Assembly: GCA_963853835.1 (NCBI GenBank)
Contig: OY970821.1
Location: 52,579,640-52,643,639, forward strand
DNA: 64,000 bases
DNA from: Calendula officinalis
Lineage: Eukaryota > Streptophyta > Magnoliopsida > Asterales > Asteraceae
Direction: 5' to 3'
Shown here: positions 20,581 to 33,447 of the stretch, one piece after another
Layout: the number at the start of each line of letters is the position of its first letter
How positions within the stretch are numbered: position 1 is the stretch's first letter
Notes under the pieces: generated by a model
Seen by the model: only the letters and a program-made list of their open reading frames with translations
What the model was told of the DNA's origin: nothing
Databases searched by the model: none
Made by a program: the position numbers and the translations under genes

Positions 20581-22118
20581 TGGAGAAGAACATAGGTGTA
20601 ACGTTCATAATTACATAGCAAAAATTAAGTAAACAAACAACCACGTAAATATCATAATGAAAATTGTTTACCTTCTAAAAATGGAAAGTCTCCAAAAATA
20701 GTAGTTACTAAAAATAGTAAGTTTTAAAAATGAAATGATAGTTCGTAAACTTAATTGTTCATTCATGGCTCACGACAATCCACTGCTCATATCCTCTAGT
20801 CTCACAGAGCTCCTAAATCACCTGAAAAACATAAGTAAAAGGGTCAACAAATAATGTTGTATGAATCCACAGGGTTTGAGTGTTTATGTTGAAAATGTTA
20901 TGTTTGCTACCCAAAATGTTTGTTGTGAAAATAGTTTATGAGTGAAAAGTATAAATTCAACATGTTATTTAATGAGAAATAAGTATGAAAATGAAATGTA
21001 ATTGTACAAAATCCACAATTACTAGTTTTGGTAATGAAAATGTGTTGAATAAGTATGTTATGTATGACATGGCATGACTGTTATCCCCAACAGTTTGCAA
21101 GGCTCTTGGGTTAATATACCAACCCCTAAGTCTACAATCAACAACTCAATTCCAGTATGTTATCGTTCGTTTATGGATTACACTCCCGAAAGATGTCTTG
21201 GATAACCAAGTAATGATCGAAATATGTTGAGAGGATGGGTGTGAGCCAATAGTACTATCTGCATATCCATGGTATAGATTCACTAGTTAATGATTGCTGG
21301 TAACCTTAGTCTAGTATAATAATTGTTTGTCATGCCAACGTGATAAAGTAAATGTAAATGTTGTACAGTCATATAAATAGTAGCAATGTTTATGTTTTCC
21401 ACCCCGATAGTTTTTTAAAGCAGTAAAAGTAGTAAAAAGGGGGTTGTAGACTCACCAGGGCAAAACTTAGCTCTCGATAAACCTCAAAGAATTTCTTCAA
21501 AGACTCCTAGCGCCTAAACACAATAATAATCTAATAAAGACTAAGCTAACGCACAGGCGTACTAATAATAAATTGATTTATATATATGACTTGAGTTATG
21601 TTTTATGTTTTCTGACATCGAATGAATTAGGGTTATTGGGCCTTAATGGGCCGAAATGAAATGAAATGAAATGGGCTTCGAAATTAATTGAAATGAAATG
21701 GGCTTGGGTTAGGCTTAATGGGCCTAATGGACCACTAGATGGGCCACTTGGGCCTAAAGTTGGGCTTAGGTCCGATTAGGTTGGGCCATGGATTGGGCTT
21801 GGGCCTAATTGGGTTCGGTTTGGATAAATAATGGGCTAAGGGTTTGGGCTTTGGCCCAAATGGGTTTGGTTACTAATGGGCCTTGGCCCGATTAGGTATT
21901 CGGGTTTGGGTCTATCGGTTTGGGTCAAGATCCGGCCATGACCCGATAACACTTGTGGGTCAAAATTAGTCAAAAAAAGTCGACACAAGTCAACCTAAAG
22001 TAACTAGATTTCGGCTAGGGTTAAGGTTCCAAATTAGGGTTAGGTTTTACATGGTTTGGGTCAATGATGGTTAAATCTAGTCAACGAAGGTCAAATAGTC
22101 AACAAGTTGGTCAACTAG
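20581..22118 (-). repeat. LTR G, left piece (truncated at its left end)
   Basis: Related LTR lacking its first 50 bp, so no target duplication with F can be seen. Candidate acceptor at 20822 and donor at 21455. It is split after ACTAG (22114-22118) by element B and resumes at 31211. No gene. Confidence 0.75.
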
Positions 22119-23011
22119 TGTCACACCCCACCAAAAATGAGTTTTACTTCATTTAAAATGTTTTGCGGAAAAACGAGGGTGTAACGTTCATGAAAACATA
22201 GCAAAAATTAAGTAAACAAACAACCACACAATAACCAAAAATAAAAGTTGTTTTCACTTTCCAAAAATAGAAAGTTCCCAAAAATAGTAAGTTTCCTAAT
22301 ATAGAAATTGTTTTGAAATGAAACGATTGTTCGTAAACTTAATGTTTTATTCATGGCTCACGACAATCCCACGATTGTTCGTAAACTTAATATAGAAAAA
22401 CAATGGTTAATGCATCATACCTTGGATCGAATGAAGAGAAAATGGAAAAGGGGTGCTCGGGATTGCTTCCGATCGGAAAAACGGACGAAGGGTGGTGGTA
22501 GTGTTCTTGGCAGAGTTTTACAAGAGACAAATAGGGTTTATGGTTTGCCAACTGATGAGTGTATATAGTGAGGGTTATCTAGTGTTAGGAATGAGAGTTC
22601 GAGTGGTACTATGATTCCTTTAGATCAAATCTATCAACAATAGAAGGATAAGGGTCAAATTCAAAAGTGGGTAAGCCTCACCCATGATGGGTTCGATCGG
22701 ATAGGGACACGCACAAGGGAGTAGGGGCTGGCCACAAGGTGGTCGGTATAGGTTCGAGTATCGGGCTTATATGGTTTATTCATTCGAGTCACGTTTAATT
22801 AGTTAAGTTGGTTTATTGTTTTACCGATAAAATCATCGTTTTAGAAATGTTTTTAGCTCAAATGTGTCACCATAAGAAAAGTAGTAATGTTGTGTTGACT
22901 AAAATAGTCAAACACTAATGTATGGTGTAAAAATATATAATTTGTTGTGTATTAGGATGCCAGAAATAGAAATGAAATGAGATTACATACCGGAAATATC
23001 GAGTTGTCACA
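22119..23011 (-). repeat. Element B 3' LTR with a 1.7 kb internal deletion
   Basis: Both ends are normal (TGTCACACC and GAGTTGTCACA), but sequence matching 28840-30570 of the other LTR is missing. At the junction (22371-22391) about 21 bases copy an upstream stretch at 22324-22344. Confidence 0.85.
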
Positions 23012-23020
23012 TTCTCCCCT
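23012..23020 (-). other. Polypurine tract of element B
   Basis: The minus strand reads AGGGGAGAA directly before the 3' LTR; this is the expected plus-strand primer. Element C has the same tract at 45957-45965. Confidence 0.8.
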
Positions 23021-23021
23021 G

Positions 23022-24165
23022 GTTGAAGAAATTTCGTCCCGAAATTTAAGACGATGAGCAAATAGGAGAGACAACGAGAAATAAATGAGGATGTTTCTTT
23101 CGCATTTGGTCCTCACGTTCCCACGTGAATTCAGGACCTCTTTTGGAGTTCCATCTGACTTTAACGATTCCGATCTTGCTTCTTCTTAGCTTTTGCTCTT
23201 TCCAGTCAGAGATTTCGATCGGTTCCTCAGTGAAATGAAGCTTGTCATCGATAATAATTTCCTCAGCAGGATCAATAAGCGAGGGATCAGAATCGTACAA
23301 CACCTTTCCAAGGTGCTACCTTTAGAACCACATGGTCGCCAATATCGAACTCTAAAGACTTTCGACGATTATCAGCATAACTCTTTTGTTGATCTCTTGC
23401 AGCCCTGATGCGATCTTTGACCTTGAAGATCTTGTCAGTCGTTTCTTGTAGAATCTCAGGACCAGTAATCTGATGATCACCAACTTCAATCAAACAAAGT
23501 GGCGAACGACACTTTCTTCCATACAGGGCTTCAAATGGTGCGGCTTTAATAGTTGTATGATAACTATTGTTCTACGAGAACTCAGCTAAAGGGAGATGAG
23601 AATCCTAACTTCCACCAAAATCAATAACACAAGCTCTTAGAATGTCTTCCAAGGTTTGGATTGTTCTTTTAGTCTGACCATCGGTTTGGGGATGATAAGC
23701 AGTAATCATATCGAGGTGAGTACCGAGAGATTCTTGCAATGATGTCCAAAAACGAGATGTAAAGCGACTATCGCGATCAGATATGATCGCGGCTGGCACA
23801 CTATGCCTAGATACGACTTCTTTAAGATAAATTCTCGTTAGCTTCTCCATTTGGTCAGTTTCTTTAATAGGAATGAAATGAGCTGATTTGGTCAATCGAT
23901 CAACAATTACCAAAATTGTATCATGACCACTAGACGTTCGAGGCAACTTGGTTATGAAATCCATAGAGATTTCTTCCCATTTCCATTCAGGGATCTCTAG
24001 GTGTTTTAGGAGACCGGAAGGCTTCTGATTCTCTATTTTCACTTTGGCACAAGTTAAACATTTGCTGACATAAACCGCAATCTCTTTCTTCATGTTTGGC
24101 CACCAGTATAATTCTTTGACATCTTTATACATCTTGTCAGCACCAGGATAAATAGAATAATTAGA
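23022..24165 (-). pseudogene. pol: Element B integrase and chromodomain
   Basis: The integrase zinc region keeps CLTCAKVK. The core shows MDFITKLP (first Asp) and IISDRDSRF (second Asp). At exactly 35 residues further on, where the catalytic Glu belongs, B has Lys (GQTKRT, codon 23670-23668), while C has Glu (GQTERT). The C-terminal region ends in a chromodomain-type segment, VRWNSKRGPEFTWEREDQ. Frames are broken near 23600 and 23490-23300. The protein would insert element DNA and target it to marked chromatin; this copy could not. Confidence 0.85.
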
Positions 24166-25835
24166 TCAATGAGCTTCATTCAAGATGACGTCGCGAACAC
24201 TTCCATGATTAGGAACCCATAAACGATCCATGAAATAAAGGGTCCCATCCACCTTTGCTTCTAACTGCTTTTCCATACCACACAAGGCTTCACTTTTGAT
24301 GTTCTCTACCTTCAAGGCTTCAGTTTGGAATTCATGAACTTGGGAAGATAGATTCGAACGAACACATATTGGAAGGGCTCGAACACGACGAGGTTTGGGT
24401 TGCTCTTTCCGACTTAAAGCATCAGCTACCACATTAGCTTTGCCATGATGATACTTGATCTCACAGTCGTAATCATTCATCAACTCTACCATCTGCGCTG
24501 TCTCATGTTGAGCTCTTTCTGATTGAAGATAGGTTGCAAGCTTTTGTGATCGGTGAATATTGTGCACTTGGTACCATAGAGATTATGTCTCCAAATCTTC
24601 AACGCGAACACAACGGAACCCAACTCGAGATCATGAGTTGTATAATTCTTCTCGTGGTTCTTCAGTTGTCGAGAAGCATAGGCGATCACTTTGTCATGTT
24701 GCGTCAATACACAACCTAGCCCTTGGTGCGAAGCATCACAGTACACCACGAAATTATCGATTCCTTCAGGAAGAGATAGAATAGGAGCAGAACATAATTT
24801 AGATTTAAGAGATTGGAAGGCTGACTCTTGCTTTTCACCCTAGACAAATTTTCTCATCCTTATGTGTTAACATCGTTAAACCCTTTGCAATCATCGAGAA
24901 ATTTTCTATGAATCTTCTATAGTAACCAGCAAGACCAATGAATTGTCTTACTTCAGTTGGGGTGTTTGGAGCTTCCCAATTCTTTATGGCTTCTATCTTC
25001 CCAAGATCAACGTGGATAACTTCCTCGTTGATAATATGACCCAGAAATTGGACTTCACGCAACCAGAATTCACACTTGGACAACATGGCGTACAACTTCT
25101 CTTTCTCCAACAAATCAAGAATGATTTTAAGTGCTCTTCATGCTCTTCTCTCGAATGCGAATAGATGGGAATATTGTCTATAAAGACGATAACGATATTT
25201 ATCGAGATATTGCTTGCACACTCTGTTCATGAGATCCATAAACACAGAAGGTGCATTGGTCAAATCAAATGGCATTACCAAGAATTCATAATGACCATAG
25301 CGAGTTCTGAAAGCAGTTTTGGGCACATCTTCATCACGAACTTTCAACTGATGGTAGCCTGAACGAAGATCAATTTTGGAATAGAAACTCGATCCTTGGA
25401 GTTGATCGAATAGATCATCAATACGGGGAAGAGGATATCAATTTTTAATAGTTACTTTGTTCAATTCACGATAGTCAATACACATTCTCATCGAACCATC
25501 TTTCTTTTTAACGAAGAGGACCGGAGCTCCCGGGGCGAGAAACTCGGTCGAATGAAACCAAGATCAAGAAGTTCTTGCAATTTCGATGAAAGTTCTTACA
25601 TTTCAAACGGTGCAAGACGATAAGGAGAACGTGCAATAGGTGCGGCTCCTGGAATCAGATCAATACGAAATTCAACTTGTCTCTGAGGTGGCAGTCCAGG
25701 CAATTCGCCACGAAAAATGTCAGAAAATTCACGAACGATAGGAATGTCCTCAATCTTACGATCTTTGGACTTTGTGTCAACGACATGAGCAAGAAAGGCT
25801 TGGCATCCTTTAGGAAGATATTTTTGAGCTTTCAT
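24166..25835 (-). pseudogene. pol: Element B reverse transcriptase and RNase H
   Basis: RT motifs are present in pieces: SPYRLAP near 25620, FRTRYGHYEFLVMPF near 25290, then VQFLGHIINEE and QFIGLAGYYRRFIENF (25113-24835). RNase H follows with YCDASHQGLGCVL and FTDHKSLQ, then KYHHGKANVVADALSR. Breaks occur near 25590-25530, 25140, 24835 and 24486. In the palm region the FIDD motif is frameshifted near 25190. Dead copy. Confidence 0.82.
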
Positions 25836-27531
25836 AGAATTTATGATTTTTATGTTTTTGTTTCCCTGTTCACCTTGAATTATTAAAGTTTCTGTTTTGG
25901 ATAAAGGGATTTGAATTTGTTTGTTGTAGCATATTCAACACGGTTTTTAGATAACCAAACCATCCCTATGACGATATCAAAACTACCTAGCTCTACAGGC
26001 ACAAGGTCTATATCGAAAATTTGATCATCTGGGTCAAGCTTACAACATTTAAAAACTTCACTAGACTTAACAACTTTTCCATTCGCTAGCTCGATTTCAT
26101 ATTTAACTTTCAAACGTTAAGGATTCAAATTTAAGAAACTTTTAAAGTCGGTCGATACGAAACTCAAGACGGCTCCCGAATCAAATAAAATAGAAGCAAC
26201 ATGGATGTTGACGATAAACGTACCGGTAACAATATCAAGATTTTCGTGAGCTTCCTGGGCATTCATAACAAATGCACAACCACGACCATTCTGACGATCA
26301 TTGTTGTTGTTGGCATTGCGATTGTTGTTACAATTGTTGTTACGATTGCCATTGTTGTTGTTGTTGTTGTCGTGCTGTTTATTGTTGTTGTTGTTCTGAA
26401 GCATAAGGCAACGATTACGATAGTGGTTAGGATCACCACACTCGTAACAAACAGGATTCTTAGGAGGATAGCTGGACGAACATTTTCTGAAATTGAGACC
26501 CCAGTGGTCACACTTGTAGCACTTCTCACACTGACCATCATGATGCCAATTACATTTCTTGCACTTGGGCTTGCTTCCAGCATAAGACTTAGAATCAGAA
26601 TTAGACTGATTGTTGTTCTGATTAGAGGCAGCGTAATTCTTTGTCTTCTGATACTTTTTCCCTTTGTAATCACGCTTGTTGTCGTAGGAACGCTTCCCAT
26701 TTTCATTGTTCGAAGTTTCAGAGGATTTGCTAGACACAACTAGCTTGTCTTTGAACGATCCACTTCTCATAGCGTCATCAGTCAACCTCGTTGCACGATT
26801 CACAGCATCTTCGAAAGTTGCCGGTTCAGAAGCGATAACATGAGTACGAATAAGATCATGCAGACCTTGAAGATACCTCTCAATACACTTAAATTCAGGG
26901 GAAACCATATGAGGAATGAGACGAGCGAGTTCCTGGAACTTAGTTGTGTAGGTAACAATGTCAGATCCAACCATGGACAGATTCCATAGTTCCACTTCAA
27001 CTTTCTGTAGCTCTCTCCTTGGACAAAACTTCTGAGTTAACTGATTCTTGAACGTATCCCAAGTCATAGCATCAGCATTAGCACGACCTAAGACTTGCAC
27101 TTGGGAATTCCACCAGGACAATGCTTCCTTGGACAATGTGCTAGCTAGCAAACTTCGCCATATTCTCAGGGGCACATTGGATGATACTGAAAATAGATTC
27201 CACCTTCTCAATCCAGTGGATGATAGCAATGGCACCTTCAGATCCAGAGTATGTCGGAGGATGACAGGACGTAAAGGTCTTAAACGACTGACCTTGACGA
27301 TTTGCATTGGGATCTGAAGTTTAAACAAGTAAAGAAGAAAAGGAAAAATTAGGCTAAAATAAAATGAAAAATAAACGTATCTTCTCTTGCGGTGTCGAAT
27401 GATATACCGTTGTTTCCACTGTTAGATGCATCACCGGCATTTCCTCTTGCTGCGTTCATTTGAGCCATCGCTTCAGCGATTCGGCGTTCCACCATTTGTT
27501 CAACAGTCTCTACGTTTCCTCCTCGAGCCAT
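25836..27531 (-). pseudogene. gag: Element B gag and protease
   Basis: Gag starts at the ATG at 27531-27529 (MARGGNVETVEQ). A frame break near 27340 leads into the capsid region and the two zinc knuckles CEKCYKCDHWGLNFRKC and CYECGDPNHYRNRC, then an Asn-rich stretch. The protease reads FDSGAVLSFVS: the usual Asp after DSGA is Val. A stop near 26115 splits protease from its end. Confidence 0.82.
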
Positions 27532-27910
27532 TGATGAATTGCTGATACAAATACTACGATTTAAACAAGAATTAAGAAAAAAATAATATAGAAGGATTAT
27601 AAAGAAAAATATACTTAATATAAGAATCAAAGAATAGATATACAATAGACGTAGTAGTAGTAGTAGTAGTAGACGTAGGTATAGATAGATGTAGATATAA
27701 TAGTAGTAGAGACGTATAGAAAATACAATTTATAGAAACAACGAGATTATACTAAAATATCACTTTTATTAAACACATTCCTAATACATAATAGTTTTTA
27801 AAAAAGTATGGCACATACGCCAATAAAGAAAATACTAAATTTTAAAAAAATAGCTAAACATAAAACCTAATAATAGTAATAGAAAACAAATATAGACGAA
27901 GTGTAGATGA

Positions 27911-28350
27911 CTAATCATCTTCCTCTGGCTCAGAGTCTTCCTCAGGCTCTGACTCTTTTTCTGGTTCTTCCTCTGGTTCTGATTCTTCTTCTAGCTCAGA
28001 GTCTTATCAGGCTCTGATTCTGATATCACATCTGGCTCTGGTTCTCGACGTCGTGGAGTTCTTGGAGCAATATCAAGCTTTGGTTTCGAAGGCGAAAATA
28101 GGAATCTCATACCTCCCTCACGAATACGATAGAGGATAGGACGCTGACCACGAGCGGGAGTACGAGGACTATTAGGAATAATGGCAATAGGACGTCTTCT
28201 TGGGCGACGATGCCATGGGACAATAGGAGTTTGTACCACCACTGGCACTGGAGCAACTGGCGCTAGGACTACTGGAACGGCAACACCATGATCACTATCG
28301 GAATCAGACGAAAAACCGAGGACACTCGTAGGCGACATTCTGGTTGTCAC
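27911..28350 (-). pseudogene. Upstream ORF of element B
   Basis: Same protein as in A: MSPTSVLGFSSDSDSDHG (a further ATG lies 12 bases upstream), the basic core PWHRRPRRRP, ARGQRPI and an acidic tail. A short deletion near 28003 shifts the frame in the tail, ending it at 27991; the original tail would run to 27911. Conservation of the core between A and B supports it having been a real protein. Function unknown. Confidence 0.6.
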
Positions 28351-28574
28351 GACGCATAAAATTATTAGATTATGAAAATTTTGGGCTCTCTGACGAATGT
28401 TAACTATAACACTAAGGCAATACTAACTAAGGCAAATGTTCTAATCTAAGAACAATGGAATTTCAGGATATGAGACTCGGCGTGCCATGAATATTTTTGT
28501 TTTGTAAAAGTTTTTGTTTTTCCCAAAAATCTTTTGTAGTTATAGACTAGGCTTGCTAATTCACTATAACTTAA

Positions 28575-28586
28575 GCTATGATACCA
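28575..28586 (-). other. Primer binding site of element B, mutated
   Basis: The minus strand reads TGGTATCATAGC, one change from the iMet consensus. Confidence 0.8.
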
Positions 28587-28589
28587 CTC

Positions 28590-31210
28590 TATCACACCCC
28601 GTCAACAATGAGTTTTACTTCATTTAAAATGTTTTGCGGAAGAACGAGGGTGTAACGTTCATGACAACATAGCAAAAATTAAGTAAACAAACAACCACGC
28701 AATAAAGAAAAATAAAAGTTGTTTTCACTTTCAAAAAATAGAAAGTTCCCAAAAATAGTAAGTTTCCAAAAATAGAAATTGTTTTGAAATGAAATGATTG
28801 TTCGTAAACTTAATGTTTTATTCATGGCTCACGACAATCCCACTGCTCATATCCTCCAGTTCCACTGCACCTAATCACCTGGAAAAACATAAATATAAAA
28901 AGGGTCAACAATAATGTTGAGTGAATCCAAAGGGTTAATGTTGTACAAAAAGTAAAGTGTTTGTTATGAAAATGGTTTATTACTGAAAATGTATAAGGTC
29001 AACACTCGTATGATATGAGAAATAGATATAAAAAGTAAAGTGTAATTGTAGAAGATCTACAATTACTTGTTTTGTTTATGAAAAAGTGTTGAACAAGTTG
29101 TTATGTTTGACATCACATGAACTGTTATCCCCAACAGGTAGGTAGTCTATTGAGTTAATATATCAACCCCTAAGTCCACAATCAACAGTTCAACTCCAGT
29201 ATGTTATCGTTCTTTTATGGATATACACTCCCGAAAGATGTCTTGGATATCCCAAGTAGTGATCAATTAATGTTGGGAGGATGAGTGTCAGCCATAGTAC
29301 TATTGCATATCCATGGTCTAGATCCACTAGTTAATGATTGTTGGCAAACCTTAGACCGATATAATAATTGTTTGTCATGCCAACGGGATAATGAAAAAGT
29401 ATAGATGTTGTATAGTCATAGTAAAACAGTAGCATTTGTGTTTATGTTTTCCACCCCAAAGTTTATAAAACAGTAAAAGTAGTAAAGGGGTCTGTGGACT
29501 CACCTGGGCAAAGCTTAGCGACAGATTAGGACAGAGGATTCCTTCACAGGCTCCTAGCTATCTAAACGATATAACTTACTAATTAGACTAAGCTAATACA
29601 GGCGATTCTAGATATGATATAAGTTAAATGATATGGAATTTATGTTATGTTTTATGTTTTGTGACATTGAATGAACTTGAATCATTGGGCCTTAATGGGC
29701 CCAAATGAAATGAAATGAAACGAAATGAAATGGGTTGCGAAATCTAATGGGCTTGGGTTAAGCTTAATGGGCCTAGATTGGGCCTATTGGGCCTAATGGG
29801 CTTAATGGGCCTAGTTGGGCTTAATGGGCCACTAGGTTGGGCCACTTGGGCCTCTTATTGGGCTTAGGTCCGATTAGATTGGGCCATGGATTGGGCTTGG
29901 TCCCAATTGGGTTTGGTTTGGGTATAAGTGGGCCAAAGGTTTGGGCTCTGGTCCAAATGGGCTTGGATACTAATTGGCCAACTAAAGTTTGGGCCCGATA
30001 GCCTAAGGTAGATCGATATGGGCCAAGTACGGGCCTTGGCCCAATTAGGGATTCGGGTTTGGGTCCACGGTTTGGGTCAAGATCCGGCCTTGACCCAGTT
30101 TGACTTTTGGGTCAAAATTGGTCAATTCTAGAAGTCAACATAGGTCAAAATAGTCAACAAAAGTCAACTAAAGGTTTTAGATTTCGACTAGGTTTTGGTG
30201 TTCGGATCTGGGGTTTAGTCTAGCATAGGTTTCTAGTCAACATAAGGTCAACTAGGGTTCGGTTTGGTCTAGGGTTGGCCAAATGGCCAAAACCCTTCAG
30301 GTTTGAGCTCTAGATCGGGCTAGATCGTCTTGGTTCGAAGTTTGTGGCTAAGTTTCATCTAGATCTAAGGTTTACCGAGTCTAGGGTTCTATATCTAGGG
30401 TTTTCGGATCTAAGGCTAGACAAAACAAGTACAAATCAAGCAATAAACACACACACACACGCATACGGTTGCATACATGCTTGCATGTTTCGGATTTTCA
30501 TGGCTAACCGAGACCACATGGCCTAGGGCCATGGTCTCGGGTTCATAACAGGTTACAAGAAAGGAAGAAACATGGAAAAACAATGGTTAATGCATCATAC
30601 ATTGGATCGAATGAAGAGTAAACGGCAAAGGGGTGCTCGGGATTGCTTGCGATCGGAAAAGCGGACGAAGGGTGGTGGTAGTGTTCTTGGCCGAGTTTTA
30701 CAATAGAAAAATAGGGTTTAGGCTTTTTCAATTGATGAGTATATATAGTGAGGGTTATCTAGGGTTAGGAATGAGAGTTTGAGTGGTACTATGATTCCTT
30801 TAGATCAAATCTATCAACAATAGAAGGATCTGGGTCAAATTTAAAAGAGGGTAAGCCTCACCCATGATGGGTTCGACCGGATAAGGACACGCACAAGGGA
30901 GTAGGGGCCGTCCACAAGGTGGTCGGTCTAGGTTCGAGTATCGAGTTTAGATGGTTTATTCATTCGAGTCACGTTTAATTAGTTAAGTTCGTTTATTGTT
31001 TTACCGATAAAACATCGTTTTAGAAATGTTTTTAGCTCAAATGTGTCACCATAAGAAAAGTAGTCAAAAAATAATGTATGGTGTAAAAATATATAATTTG
31101 TTGTGTATTAGGATGCCAGAAATAGAAATGTCTAAAAATAGAAACTTTCAAAATAAGGAAAGTTCTAGAAATGAAATGAGATTACACACCAGAACTGTCG
31201 AGTTGATACA
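28590..31210 (-). repeat. Element B 5' LTR (2,621 bp)
   Basis: Left end mutated to TATCACACCCCG, right end GAGTTGATACA. It contains the candidate intron (donor 29503, acceptor 28879), hairpin (30508-30540), GCATAC/GCATGT motifs (30471-30488), TATA box on the minus strand (30748-30740) and a TGGGCY array (about 29680-30060). No gene. Confidence 0.85.
30508..30540 (-). other. Two-tier hairpin in the element B LTR
   Basis: Outer arms CCGAGACC and GGTCTCGG, 2-base bulge AC, inner arms ATGGCC and GGCCAT, loop TAG. Bulge and loop differ from A but every stem base is kept. Confidence 0.6.
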
Positions 31211-32337
31211 ACTAGGGTTTCGGTCTAGGGTTTGGCCGAGTAGGCCACCCTACGGTTTTGGTGGTGGTTCGGTCCTAGGGTTTTGGTTTGGTTATAACAA
31301 TGACATAGATCTAGGGTTCGAATTAAGGATCAATAAAAAATCAATTAACAAATCAAACGAATAATAGCGATTAATAAACGAAATAACAACAATCCCTTTA
31401 ACATGCATGCAAGCATGCACGTCGGGATCGAGATTCAACAAGTGCCGAGACCATATGGCCTTGGCTATGGTCTCGGGTTCGGGTATGGGGACCAAATCAA
31501 GAAGAAAACAAGAGAAAGCGATCGAGATTATAGCTTTCTATATATCGGAATCAAGAACAAACAAGAAACCGAATGGAATTGCTTTGCGATCAGACGAACT
31601 CGAACTCGGGACTTGCTTGGGGCTTAGTTCCGCCGAATGGAGGGAATCAATAGGGTTTTAGGGTTTGACAAGTGAGTTGTATTTATAGGGTAGTAACTAG
31701 GGTTTTTGGAGGAGTTTGAGGAGGATTCAAACTCTTTTAAATCAAGTTAAAGATAACAATCAAAGAGGGATAGAGATAAGGGTTTAAACAAAGTGATGAT
31801 AAGAATGAACTTTTTAAATCAAGATGACCACACCACCATGGGTGGTTTGGACGAAATTTGTGGGTACCAAGAGAAGGGTTCGGTCACTTGATGGTCGGGA
31901 CAACAATTGCTGTGTTGGTTTTGGAATAAAATTCGGTACGAGTCACAATTGGTTAATTATTTTGATTTATTGTTTAAATAATACATACGTGTCTTTTTTA
32001 GAAATATTTTTAAGAAATGAAGTCACCACAAGTAATATAAAATGTTGTGTTAACTAAAATAGTTAAACACTGATGTATGGTGAAAATGTTAAATGTCTAG
32101 TGAACTAGTTATGTGTTTGGATGCCCAAAATAGAATTGAAACGAAATGAGGAATGTTTCCAAAAATAGAAACTTTCTAAATTAGAAATGATAGGAAATGA
32201 GGAAAGTTTCTAAAAATAGAAATTTTCCAAAATTAGAAATGATACGAAAAGAGAAAGTTTCTAAAAATATAGACTTTCTAAATATAGAAAGTAAGAAACG
32301 AAAAATAGTAACATAGCCAAAATGTCGAGTTGTCACA
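31211..32337 (-). repeat. LTR G, right piece
   Basis: Resumes after element B with the ACTAG duplication and ends GAGTTGTCACA at 32337. Holds a TATA box on the minus strand (31687-31680), the hairpin (31445-31476) and clustered CATGCATGC motifs (31402-31420). Both flanks are LTR F, so G is probably a solo LTR. No gene. Confidence 0.75.
31445..31476 (-). other. Two-tier hairpin in LTR G
   Basis: Same outer arms as in A; the inner arms ATGGCC and GGCTAT keep pairing with one G-T pair. Confidence 0.55.
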
Positions 32338-33447
32338 CCAATTAGGGTTTAGTGAACAAACGGACCGGTTTGGGTTTATCGAATTGGGCCAAGATCCGGC
32401 CTTGGTCCGAGTCAACAATTTGGTCAAGTGAGGTCAAGACCAAGTCAACTCAATGAGTTTCGAGTCAAAGGTGGTCCGATTAGGGTTTTGGTTCGGCTAG
32501 GGTTTTCGATTTAGGGTTTGACAGGTTTTTGTGTCAAAACAAGGGAAAAGAGATACCAAAAATTATGAAATTTTAGGGTATTGTGTAGTTTTTCATTGAG
32601 GTTAATATGTAAAAATTTAGGATCAAAAGGGTTTCGGTTTCTATGAAAACAATAAACAAACGAATACAAACAATACCGAAACGAATACAATTTCACACAC
32701 GTATGCATGCATGGTTCACCATGCATCCATTGTTCAAAACAAGTATGATGCCGAGACCATTTGACCTTTGGCCATGGTCTCGGTTTTGTATATAAAAAGC
32801 AGAAAATAAGAATAAAGAAGTAGGGATTTCGGTATACCTTTATGATACGAACAACGAACAAGAGATTTGGGATCGCTTTGAATCTGAAGACAATGAGACT
32901 CGGTTGGAGATGCTTGGCCGAATACAATGAGGGGAAAATTAGGGTTTGAATTAATGGTAGTATTTATAGGGTAGAGGTATAAGAGTTTTACTCTAACTAG
33001 GATTCGATTCAAATGAATTAGAGATAAGCATTAGTTTCAAAAAGAAAACAAGATAACAACACCCCATGGGTATGTTCGGCCGAGCATGGTCATGAGGGTA
33101 GGGAGAGAGGATGGCCAAGGGTCCAAGACAACATTCGATGTGTCGGTTTTTAGGCTAGAATACGTTACATGTCGCGTTATATTATATATTTAGTGTTTTG
33201 TTGCATAAATAATTGTTTTTAGAAATGGTTTTATGTAATGTCACCATAATAATAGAAATGAAATGTCATGTTCACTAAAATAGTCAAACACTAATGTATG
33301 GTGAAAATGATGATGTTTTGATGTATTTATGTGCCAAAAATATAGGAATGAAATGAAATGAGGAACGTTTCTAAAAATAGAAACTTTCTAAATATATAAA
33401 GTATGGAATGAAATGTTTTGACTTACCGAAAATATCGAGTTATCACA
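32338..33447 (-). repeat. Gypsy F 5' LTR, right piece
   Basis: Continues F after LTR G and ends GAGTTATCACA at 33447. TATA box on the minus strand (32968-32961) and a hairpin variant at 32751-32783. Total F LTR about 2.5 kb. The right flank is the VPS11-like fragment. No gene. Confidence 0.75.

Larger units (their letters stand above)
22119..31210 (-). mobile_element. Gypsy element B (Tekay/Del chromovirus), both ends present
   Basis: A full-span element flanked by the 5 bp duplication ACTAG (22114-22118 and 31211-31215). On the minus strand the order is 5' LTR (31210-28590), primer site, upstream ORF, gag, protease, RT, RNase H, integrase, chromodomain, polypurine tract and 3' LTR (23011-22119). 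The 3' LTR has lost about 1.7 kb. LTR divergence (roughly 8% over the stretch I compared) and many stops indicate an old insertion. Confidence 0.9.
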
